Positions 17,343 to 24,485 of a stretch of DNA of 64,000 nt are shown here, piece after piece. The position numbers and the translations under genes were made by a program. The stretch comes from Streptomyces massasporeus (lineage in GTDB: Bacteria > Actinomycetota > Actinomycetes > Streptomycetales > Streptomycetaceae): NCBI RefSeq assembly GCF_014648995.1, contig NZ_BMSE01000010.1:1-64000 (forward strand), given 5' to 3'. Under the pieces are notes generated by a model, which worked only from the letters and a program-made list of their open reading frames with translations, searched no databases and was not told the origin of the DNA. Every line of letters begins with the position of its first letter. Positions within the stretch are counted from its first letter, which is position 1.

Positions 17343-17800
17343 CGGCCTGAACGGCCTCGTCCTCAAGCGCCGGACGGGCTGAAAGGCCGGGGCGTTGCGG
17401 AGTCCGGGGCTTCTTCGGCCTGGTGCCTTTGTCCTCAGGTGTGGGGCGGGCTGGAGGGCGGGGGTGTTGCGGAGTCCGGGGCTTCTTCGGCCTGGTGCCT
17501 TTGTCCTCAGGTGTGGGGCGGGCTGGAGGGCGGGGACGTTGCCGAGTCCGGGGCTTCGTTTCGGCCTGGTGCCTTGGCCTCAAGCGCCGGGCGGGCTGAA
17601 AGGCGGGGTGTTGCCGAGTCCGGGCCCCGGCTTCCCGCTTCGGCCTGGACGGCCTCGTCCTCAAGCGCCCGGGGGGCTGCAAGGCCTCGGCCCGGGCGGC
17701 CTCTTCCTCAAGCGCCGGCGGGCTGCAAGGCCTCGGCCCGGGCGGTCTCGTCCTCAAGCGCCGGACGGGCTGAAAAGCCGGACTGCTGTCGAGTCCGCAG
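17343..17800. repeat. Degenerate tandem repeat field before alr
   Basis: At least four units of 72-79 bases begin with CGGCCTG at 17343, 17416, 17488, 17562 and 17641, each containing a CCTCA-AGCGCCGG-CGGGCTG core and a GAGTCCGGG block. Units 2 and 3 are almost identical. Further partial copies of the core continue to about 17775. The CCTCAAGCGCCGG core is a familiar type of streptomycete intergenic repeat; here it has been amplified locally. Confidence 0.75.
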
Positions 17801-17894
17801 TCGGGCTGAAACCGCTCCGCCCGGCGGCACTCGCCGGCCCGGCAGCGGGCCTGCCGCCGCAGAGGTGTCCGGGCCCTCTGAGACACTGGGCGCG

Positions 17895-19061
17895 ATGAGC
17901 GAGAGAACAGCCCCGACCGCGCCCCTGCGGGCCCGGGCCGAGATCGATCTGGCCGCCCTGCGGGCCAATGTGCGGGCTCTGCGCGCCCATGCGCCGGGCG
18001 CGGCCGTGATGGCCGTGGTGAAGTCCGAGGCGTACGGGCACGGGGCTGTGCCGTGTGCCCGGGCGGCCGTCGCCGCCGGGGCGAGCTGGCTGGGTACGGC
18101 CACGCCCGAGGAGGCCCTCGCCCTGCGGGCCGCCGGGCTGCCGGGCCGCATCATGTGCTGGCTGTGGACGCCCGGCGGACCGTGGCGCGAGGCGATCGAG
18201 GCCGAGCTGGACGTGTCCGTCAGCGGGATGTGGGCCCTGGAGGAGGTCGTCGAGGCGGCCAGGGGTGCCGACCGGCCCGCCCGCGTGCAGCTCAAGGCGG
18301 ACACGGGGCTGGGGCGCAACGGGTGCCAGCCGGGGGACGACTGGGCCGCGCTGGTCTGTGCGGCTCTGCGGGCCGAGGCCGAGGGGCTGCTGCGCGTCAC
18401 GGGGCTGTGGTCGCACTTCGCCTGCGCCGACGAGCCCGGGCATCCCTCCATCGCCGCCCAGCTCGGCGTGTTCCGCGACATGGTCGCGTACGCCGAGGGA
18501 CAGGGCGTACGGCCCGAGGTCCGGCACATCGCCAACTCGCCGGCCACGCTCACGCTCCCCGAGAGCCACTTCGACCTGGTCCGCACCGGCATCGCCACCT
18601 ACGGCATCTCGCCCAGCCCCGAGCTGGGCACCCCGGCCGACTTCGGGCTGCGCCCGGTGATGACGCTGTCCGCCTCGCTGGCCCTGGTCAAGCACGTACC
18701 GGGCGGGCACGGCGTCAGCTACGGCCACCGCTACGTGACACCCGGCGAGACCACCCTCGGCCTGGTGCCGCTGGGCTACGCGGACGGCATCCCGCGGCAC
18801 GCCTCCTCGGCCGGGCCGGTCCTGGTCGAGGGCAAGTGGCGCACGATCGCCGGGCGGGTCGCGATGGACCAGTTCGTGGTGGATCTGGGGGGCGACGAGC
18901 CCGCGGCGGGGGCCGAGGCGGTCCTCTTCGGGCCCGGGGACCGCGGAGAGCCCACCGCGGAGGACTGGGCCCAGGCGGCCGGAACCATCGCCTACGAGAT
19001 CGTGACCCGGATCGGAACGCGCGTTCCTCGCGTCTATGTGAATGAGGAACAGGACGGGTAA
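17895..19061 (+). CDS. alr: Alanine racemase
   Basis: 388 residues from the ATG at 17895, with an unusually long repeat-filled region upstream. The PLP-dependent enzyme makes D-alanine for peptidoglycan. The PLP lysine is K43 in AVVKSEAYGHG; the usual motif is VVKANAYGHG, so the two following positions are Ser-Glu instead of Ala-Asn. The fold-III barrel is followed by the C-terminal beta domain with HGVSYGHRYVTP, which contains the catalytic tyrosine region, and the GRVAMDQ motif. Confidence 0.95.
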   Translation: MSERTAPTAPLRARAEIDLAALRANVRALRAHAPGAAVMAVVKSEAYGHGAVPCARAAVAAGASWLGTATPEEALALRAAGLPGRIMCWLWTPGGPWREAIEAELDVSVSGMWALEEVVEAARGADRPARVQLKADTGLGRNGCQPGDDWAALVCAALRAEAEGLLRVTGLWSHFACADEPGHPSIAAQLGVFRDMVAYAEGQGVRPEVRHIANSPATLTLPESHFDLVRTGIATYGISPSPELGTPADFGLRPVMTLSASLALVKHVPGGHGVSYGHRYVTPGETTLGLVPLGYADGIPRHASSAGPVLVEGKWRTIAGRVAMDQFVVDLGGDEPAAGAEAVLFGPGDRGEPTAEDWAQAAGTIAYEIVTRIGTRVPRVYVNEEQDG

Positions 19062-19122
19062 CTCGGACGGGGAACCCGTCACACGAGGAACACCGGGCAC
19101 CCTGACAACATCGGCAACATCA

Positions 19123-19161
19123 GCCTCACCGGGCCCACCGACTCACCGGGCCCGGTGAGGC
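19123..19161. terminator. Hairpin between alr and the hydrolase gene
   Basis: A perfect 14-base stem (GCCTCACCGGGCCC and its complement) with an 11-base loop, ending 33 bases before the next start codon. It may end the alr transcript or act in the leader of the hydrolase gene. Confidence 0.65.
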
Positions 19162-19194
19162 ACCCGACAGCACCCCGGCGAAGAGGAGCGGTAC

Positions 19195-20454
19195 GTGAGC
19201 GAGAGCAGTGCGGAGGTCGTCGCGGACGTCGCCTCCGCGGCCGTCGCGGCCTCCGCCGCGGGGGCGGCGGGAGGCTGGCGCCGGGCGACCGGTATCGCCG
19301 GCGTGGCGATAGGCGTGGTGGCCGCGGGCGCGGCCGCCGGCGTCGCCCTGGAACGGATGACGGTCGGCCGCGGCATGCGCCAGAAGGCCCGGCTCGCCCT
19401 GGACTCGGCCGGGCCCTACGGCTCGCTGCGCGGCATGCCGGGCAAGGCGTTCGCCGACGACGGCACCGAGTTGTACTACGAGGTCGACGACCTCGACCCG
19501 GAAGCCGCCCCGGCCGCCATCGGCCCGCGCCGCCGACGGCTCTTCGGCCGCAAGTCACCCGCTCCCGTCACCGTGGTCTTCAGCCACGGCTACTGCCTCA
19601 GCCAGGACTCCTGGCACTTCCAGCGGGCGGCCCTGCGCGGCGTGGTGCGGACCGTGCACTGGGACCAACGCAGCCATGGCAGGTCCGGGCGGGGTCTGGC
19701 CCAGACGCGGGACGACGAGCCGATCACCATCGAGCAGCTCGGCCGCGACCTCAAAGCCGTCATCGACGCGGCGGCCCCCGAAGGCCCGCTCGTGCTCGTC
19801 GGCCACTCCATGGGCGGCATGACGGTCATGGCGCTGGCCGACCAGTACCCGGAGCTGATCAGCGAGCGGGTCGTCGGGGTCGCCTTCGTGGGGACGTCCT
19901 CGGGGCGGCTCGGCGAGGTCAACTACGGCCTGCCCGTCGCCGGGGTCAACGCGGTGCGGCGCGTACTGCCCGGAGTGCTGAAGGTGCTGGGGCAGCGGGC
20001 CGAGCTGGTGGAGAAGGGGCGCCGGGCGACCGCGGACCTGTTCGCCGGGATCATCAAGCGGTACTCGTTTGCGTCCCGGGACGTCGACCCGGCCGTCGCC
20101 CGGTTCGCCGAGCGGATGATCGAGAGCACGCCGATCGACGTGGTCGCCGAGTACTACCCGGCGTTCAACGACCACGACAAGACCGAGGCGCTCGCCCACT
20201 TCGCGGAGCTGCCCGTGCTCGTCCTGGCCGGGGTGCAGGACCTGGTCACGCCGAGTGAGCACAGCGAGGCCATCGCCGATCTGCTGCCGGACGCCGAGCT
20301 GGTGCTGGTGCCGGACGCGGGCCACCTGGTGATGCTGGAACACCCGGAAGTGGTCACCGACCGCCTCGCCGACCTGCTCACCCGCACGGGTGCCGTGCCC
20401 GCAGGGGCTACCGTGAAGGGCTATGGAAGCACCAGCACCGCACAGCCCGGCTGA
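19195..20454 (+). CDS. Alpha/beta hydrolase with N-terminal anchor
   Basis: 419 residues, GTG start. An Ala-rich N-terminus and a hydrophobic segment (ATGIAGVAIGVVAAGAAAGVAL, about 38-60) probably anchor it in the membrane. The hydrolase fold follows: VVFSHGYCLSQDSWHF (oxyanion region), HWDQRSHGRSG, the nucleophile elbow VGHSMGGMT, the catalytic Asp in AGVQDLVTP and the His in DAGHLVMLE. The substrate is unknown. It overlaps tsaE by 32 bases, so it is co-transcribed with the tRNA-modification gene. Confidence 0.9.
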   Translation: MSESSAEVVADVASAAVAASAAGAAGGWRRATGIAGVAIGVVAAGAAAGVALERMTVGRGMRQKARLALDSAGPYGSLRGMPGKAFADDGTELYYEVDDLDPEAAPAAIGPRRRRLFGRKSPAPVTVVFSHGYCLSQDSWHFQRAALRGVVRTVHWDQRSHGRSGRGLAQTRDDEPITIEQLGRDLKAVIDAAAPEGPLVLVGHSMGGMTVMALADQYPELISERVVGVAFVGTSSGRLGEVNYGLPVAGVNAVRRVLPGVLKVLGQRAELVEKGRRATADLFAGIIKRYSFASRDVDPAVARFAERMIESTPIDVVAEYYPAFNDHDKTEALAHFAELPVLVLAGVQDLVTPSEHSEAIADLLPDAELVLVPDAGHLVMLEHPEVVTDRLADLLTRTGAVPAGATVKGYGSTSTAQPG

Positions 20455-20941
20455 GTCCGGATCCGTCCAGATCGTCGTCACGTCCCCCGAGCAGATGCGG
20501 GAGCTGGGCCGCCGGCTCGCGAAACTGCTGCGCGCCGGTGACCTGGTGATGCTCAGCGGGGAGCTCGGCGCGGGCAAGACGACGCTGACCCGTGGGCTGG
20601 GCGAGGGGCTCGGCGTGCGCGGGGCCGTCACCTCGCCGACCTTCGTGATCGCCCGGGTGCACCCCTCGCTGGGCGAGGGGCCGCCGCTGGTCCACGTCGA
20701 CGCCTACCGCCTCTCCGGCGGTCTGGACGAGATGGAGGACCTCGACCTCGACGTCTCGCTGCCCGACTCCGTGGTGGTCGTGGAGTGGGGCGAGGGCAAG
20801 GTCGAGGAGCTGACCGAGGACCGGCTCCAGGTCGTGATCCACCGGGCGGTGGGCGACACGACCGACGAGGTCCGGCAGATGACGGTCACCGGTCTGGGGG
20901 AACGCTGGGCCGAGGCGGATCTGAGCGTGCTCGCCGCCTGA
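20423..20941 (+). CDS. tsaE: tRNA t6A biosynthesis ATPase TsaE
   Basis: 172 residues. Walker A GELGAGKTT at about residues 46-54, then VTSPTFVIARVH and the HVDAYRL and VVVEWGEG segments of the TsaE family. It powers turnover of the TsaB-TsaD complex that makes N6-threonylcarbamoyladenosine in tRNA. TsaB and TsaD are encoded about 1 and 2.2 kb downstream. Confidence 0.95.
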   Translation: MEAPAPHSPAESGSVQIVVTSPEQMRELGRRLAKLLRAGDLVMLSGELGAGKTTLTRGLGEGLGVRGAVTSPTFVIARVHPSLGEGPPLVHVDAYRLSGGLDEMEDLDLDVSLPDSVVVVEWGEGKVEELTEDRLQVVIHRAVGDTTDEVRQMTVTGLGERWAEADLSVLAA

Positions 20942-21051
20942 CGCCCCCTGGGCGAGTCCTGGTGTGCGGTCATGTGATGAACGTTCCGACAAGACGTCGG
21001 CAAGATGTTGCGTCCGGCGTCTTGTGCGTGGTCACATGGTATCCAGTCCGT

Positions 21052-21069
21052 AGTTAGGTGTACCTAACT
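21052..21069. promoter_or_regulatory. Operator-like palindrome upstream of small ORF
   Basis: AGTTAGGT-GT-ACCTAACT, a perfect 8-base inverted repeat around a 2-base spacer, 31 bases before the ATG at 21100. The half-sites resemble those of DtxR/IdeR iron boxes, but the spacing is too short for that family's 19-base site. The regulator is unknown. Confidence 0.65.
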
Positions 21070-21099
21070 TCGTTTGCCCCGGCCCTTCGGGAGGCGTCC

Positions 21100-21267
21100 A
21101 TGTCGGCTACAGAGAGCAAGGGGCAGCCGCAGCGGTTCGCGGTCGCCGGGGTGTCCATGCGCGACCTGCTGGCGGCCGGCGAGGCGGCGGCGTTGATCTC
21201 CACGCCCCCGCGCGCTCCCGACCCGGAGTTCTCCGAACGGGTCCCCGAGCACCGCGAAGCGGCCTAG
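21100..21267 (+). CDS. Small conserved-type hypothetical protein
   Basis: 55 residues from the ATG at 21100, with GGGAGG seven bases upstream. Hydrophilic, Ala/Glu/Pro-rich: MSATESKGQPQRFAVAGVSM then RDLLAAGEAAALISTPPR. There is no membrane segment or known domain. Its own promoter region has the palindrome at 21052-21069. The good ribosome site and codon bias support a real gene. Confidence 0.65.
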   Translation: MSATESKGQPQRFAVAGVSMRDLLAAGEAAALISTPPRAPDPEFSERVPEHREAA

Positions 21268-21288
21268 GAACGACCCGGACGACCGGTC

Positions 21289-21861
21289 CTAGCGGACGAC
21301 CACGACCGTGCGGCCGATCGTCGCGAACGTCCACATCGCGTCGCCGTCCGCGCGGGACTCGCGGATGCCGCCCGTGCGGGCCTTCGGGGCGGGGGCGGAG
21401 GCGGAGGGGGAGGCGCTCGGGCCCCCCACGGCCGAGCTGAAGCCGACCACCACGCCGTCCACCGTCGCGAAGCGCACCACGTGCTCCACCGGGACGCCGT
21501 CGGACCCGGTGACCGAGTTCGAGCGGGACGTCACCGAGTAGCTGCCCGGCGCCGGGTCCACCGCGCTCGGTTCGACCTCGAACGTACGGCTGACCGCCTC
21601 GTCCCCGGCGACCAGCCACACCCGGTCACCGCGCAGCGAGTACACGACCCGGGCACCCTTGCCCGAGTCGCCGGGCAGTGCCGTGGGGTCCTTCTTCACC
21701 GGGGGCGCCTTCGATGTGCCGGCCGCCGGTGCGGCGCCCGCGTGCGCCGTTCTGCCCAGGCCGGCGGGGAGGGACTCGGCCGCCTGATGGGCGAGGTAGC
21801 CGACCGTCGCGAGGGCCGCGGCGGTGAGCCCGGCCACGATTCCCGAGCTGCTGGCTGACAC
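21289..21861 (-). CDS. Membrane-anchored hypothetical protein
   Basis: 190 residues from the GTG at 21861, preceded by AGGTGG; the frame is open far upstream only as antisense. The N-terminus has one hydrophobic segment (GIVAGLTAAALATVGYLAHQ), then a Pro/Lys-rich linker and an extracytoplasmic domain rich in Val and Ser. The C-terminal GGIRESRADGDAMWTFATIG is the best-defined motif. I do not recognise the family. It lies inverted within the tsa gene group. Confidence 0.75.
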   Translation of the reverse strand: MSASSSGIVAGLTAAALATVGYLAHQAAESLPAGLGRTAHAGAAPAAGTSKAPPVKKDPTALPGDSGKGARVVYSLRGDRVWLVAGDEAVSRTFEVEPSAVDPAPGSYSVTSRSNSVTGSDGVPVEHVVRFATVDGVVVGFSSAVGGPSASPSASAPAPKARTGGIRESRADGDAMWTFATIGRTVVVVR

Positions 21862-21972
21862 CGGAGTCCACCTCACGTCGTATCGCTGTCGTGACGGTAG
21901 GTGACGGTAGCAGCACGTGACGACCCGACAGGTGCGGCCGTGCCGGGCCCCGGAGAGCCGTAGGCTGTTTGC

Positions 21973-22626
21973 GTGCTCTTGCTCGCTCTGGATACCGCCA
22001 CGCCCGCCGTCACCGTCGCGCTGCACGACGGACGCGATGTCATCGCCTCCTCGAGTCAGGTGGACGCGCGGCGGCACGGGGAACTGCTGCTGCCGGCGAT
22101 CGACCGGGTCCTCGCCGAGGCCGGTCTGCGGATCGACGCCGTCACGGGGATCGTCGCCGGGATCGGTCCGGGACCGTACACCGGGCTGCGCGTCGGCCTG
22201 ATGACCGCGGACACCTTCGGGCTCGCGCTCGGTGTCCCCGTGCACGGTGTGTGCACGCTGGACGGCCTCGCCTACGCCGCCGACCTGGAGGGCCCGTTCG
22301 TCGTCGCGACCGACGCCCGCCGCAAGGAGGTGTACTGGGCCCGCTACAGCGACTCCCGGACCCGGGTCACCGACCCGGCCGTGGACCGGCCCGCCGACAT
22401 CGCCGAGCAGGTCGAGGGGCTGCCGGCGGTCGGCGCGGGCGCGCTGCTGTACCCGGACACCTTCCCCAAGGCGCACGAGCCGGAGCACGTCTCCGCCGCC
22501 GCCCTCGCCCGGCTGGCCGCCGAGAAGCTGGCGGCCGGCGAGGAACTCCCTGCGCCCCGGCCGCTGTACCTGCGCCGCCCCGACGCCCAGGTCCCCAAGA
22601 ACTACAAGGTGGTCACCCCCAAGTGA
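21973..22626 (+). CDS. tsaB: tRNA t6A biosynthesis protein TsaB
   Basis: 217 residues, GTG start. ASKHA-fold partner that dimerises with TsaD. MLLLALDTATPAVTVALHDG, RRHGELLLPAI and the GIGPGPYTGLRVGLMTADTFGLAL motif are diagnostic. The stop overlaps the rimI start (GTGA), so the tsaB-rimI-tsaD set is translationally coupled. Confidence 0.95.
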   Translation: MLLLALDTATPAVTVALHDGRDVIASSSQVDARRHGELLLPAIDRVLAEAGLRIDAVTGIVAGIGPGPYTGLRVGLMTADTFGLALGVPVHGVCTLDGLAYAADLEGPFVVATDARRKEVYWARYSDSRTRVTDPAVDRPADIAEQVEGLPAVGAGALLYPDTFPKAHEPEHVSAAALARLAAEKLAAGEELPAPRPLYLRRPDAQVPKNYKVVTPK

Positions 22627-23129
22627 CCGAACCCGTGACGTGTGCGCTGCGCGAGATGCGCTGGTGGGACATCGACTCCGTGCTGGAACTGGAGCGGGAC
22701 CTGTTCCCCGAGGACGCCTGGTCCCGGGGCATGTTCTGGTCCGAGCTGGCCCATGCGCGGGGTCCCGGGGCCAACCGGCGGTACGTGGTCGCCGAGGACG
22801 CCTCCCGGATCGTCGGCTACGCCGGTCTGGTCGCCACCGGCGAGCAGGGCGACGTCCAGACCATCGCCGTCTCCCGCGAGCTGTGGGGCACCGGCCTCGG
22901 CGCCCGGCTGCTGGCCGAACTGCTGCGGGCGGCCGGCGCCTTCGAGTGCGCCGAGGTGATGCTGGAGTGCCGGGTCGACAACGTCCGCGCACAGAAGCTG
23001 TACGAGCGCTTCGGCTTCGAGCCCATCGGTTTCCGGCGCGGCTACTACCAGCCCGGGAACGTGGACGCCCTGGTGATGCGCCTGACCGCCCCCGAGAACT
23101 CCGTACAAGGAACCGAGATCAATGGCTGA
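22623..23129 (+). CDS. rimI: Ribosomal S18 N-acetyltransferase RimI
   Basis: 168 residues, GTG start overlapping tsaB. GNAT fold: acetyl-CoA motif A is SRELWGTGLGARLLAELL, and VDNVRAQKLYERFGFEPIG and the RRGYYQPGNVDALVM C-terminus are RimI signatures. It acetylates the N-terminal alanine of S18. It overlaps tsaD by 8 bases. Confidence 0.94.
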   Translation: MTEPVTCALREMRWWDIDSVLELERDLFPEDAWSRGMFWSELAHARGPGANRRYVVAEDASRIVGYAGLVATGEQGDVQTIAVSRELWGTGLGARLLAELLRAAGAFECAEVMLECRVDNVRAQKLYERFGFEPIGFRRGYYQPGNVDALVMRLTAPENSVQGTEING

Positions 23130-24213
23130 CGAACCCCTCGTACTGGGAATCGAGACCTCCTGCGACGAGACCGGCGTCGGCATCGTCCGGGGCACCACCC
23201 TGCTGGCCGACGCCGTCGCCTCCAGCGTCGACGAGCACGCCCGCTTCGGCGGCGTCGTCCCGGAGGTCGCGAGCCGCGCCCACCTGGAGGCGATGGTCCC
23301 CACCATCGACCGCGCGCTGAAGGAGGCGGGCGTCACCGCCCGCGACCTCGACGGCATCGCCGTCACCGCCGGTCCCGGCCTCGCCGGTGCCCTGCTGGTC
23401 GGCGTCTCCGCGGCGAAGGCCTACGCCTACGCCCTCGGCAAGCCGCTCTACGGCGTCAACCACCTCGCCTCGCACATCTGCGTGGACCAGCTGGAGCACG
23501 GCGCGCTGCCCGAGCCGACCATGGCCCTGCTGGTCTCCGGCGGCCACTCCTCGCTGCTGCTGTCCTCGGACATCACCTCCGACGTCCGCCCGATGGGCGC
23601 CACCATCGACGACGCGGCCGGCGAGGCCTTCGACAAGATCGCCCGCGTGCTGAACCTGGGCTTCCCCGGCGGCCCGGTCATCGACCGGTACGCGAAGGAG
23701 GGCGACCCGAAGGCGATCACCTTCCCCCGGGGCCTGACCGGCCCGCGCGACCCGGCCTACGACTTCTCCTTCTCGGGGCTGAAGACCGCCGTGGCCCGCT
23801 GGATCGAGGCCAAGCGGGCGGCGGGGGAGGAGGTGCCGGTGCGGGACGTGGCGGCGTCCTTCCAGGAGGCGGTCGTCGACGTGCTGACCCGCAAGGCCGT
23901 CCGGGCCTGCAAGGACGAGGGCGTTGACCACCTGATGATCGGCGGCGGCGTGGCCGCCAACTCCCGGCTGCGCGTCCTCGCCCAGGAGCGCTGCGAGGCC
24001 GCCGGCATCCGGCTGCGCGTGCCGCGGCCCAAGCTGTGCACGGACAACGGCGCGATGGTCGCCGCCCTGGGCGCCGAGATGGTCGCCCGGAACCGGGCGG
24101 CGTCGGCCTGGGACCTGTCGGCGGACTCGTCCCTGCCGGTGACCGAGCCGCACGTGCCCGGGCACGACCACGACCATGTGCACGAGGTCAGCAAGGAGAA
24201 CCTCTACTCGTGA
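23122..24213 (+). CDS. tsaD: tRNA t6A transferase TsaD
   Basis: 363 residues. Transfers the threonylcarbamoyl group to A37 of tRNA. The N-terminal GIETSCDETGVGIV, the metal-binding HLASH motif (VNHLASHICVDQL), SGGHSSLL and the GGGVAANSRLR segment are intact. The last about 20 residues are a His/Asp-rich tail (GHDHDHVHE) beyond the normal end of the family, plausibly able to bind metal. Confidence 0.96.
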   Translation: MADEPLVLGIETSCDETGVGIVRGTTLLADAVASSVDEHARFGGVVPEVASRAHLEAMVPTIDRALKEAGVTARDLDGIAVTAGPGLAGALLVGVSAAKAYAYALGKPLYGVNHLASHICVDQLEHGALPEPTMALLVSGGHSSLLLSSDITSDVRPMGATIDDAAGEAFDKIARVLNLGFPGGPVIDRYAKEGDPKAITFPRGLTGPRDPAYDFSFSGLKTAVARWIEAKRAAGEEVPVRDVAASFQEAVVDVLTRKAVRACKDEGVDHLMIGGGVAANSRLRVLAQERCEAAGIRLRVPRPKLCTDNGAMVAALGAEMVARNRAASAWDLSADSSLPVTEPHVPGHDHDHVHEVSKENLYS

Positions 24214-24467
24214 CGGTCGCGTTGATGTGGGAGGCCCGGGCGTCCGACGGGCGGGGTGCGGACCTGCTCGCCTGGGCGCGGGCGCAGGAGCTCGCGCGCG
24301 AGCCCCTGCGCCGGGAGTTCTTCCGGGCACCGCAGGACCGGGTCCTCGTCATCACCTGGTGGGACGCGCCCTACGACGCCGAGCTGCCCGAACTGCCCGA
24401 GCCGGACGGGGAACTGGTCACGCGGGCGGTGCACCGGTGGCGGTTCGAGTCGGTCACCGGCAACTGA
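24210..24467 (+). CDS. Small hypothetical protein coupled to tsaD
   Basis: 85 residues, GTG start overlapping the tsaD stop (GTGA). MTVALMWEARASDGRGADLL starts a soluble Trp-rich protein (LVITWWDAPYD, VHRWRFESV) with an antibiotic-monooxygenase-like alpha/beta pattern, though I cannot confirm the family. The overlap places it in the tsaB-rimI-tsaD operon. Confidence 0.8.
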   Translation: MTVALMWEARASDGRGADLLAWARAQELAREPLRREFFRAPQDRVLVITWWDAPYDAELPELPEPDGELVTRAVHRWRFESVTGN

Positions 24468-24485
24468 CCGGGGCCGGCCCGGGTC

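Noticed and set aside
21052..21069. DtxR/IdeR-type iron box
   Set aside because: Half-sites match but are separated by 2 instead of about 7 bases; kept only as an unassigned palindrome.
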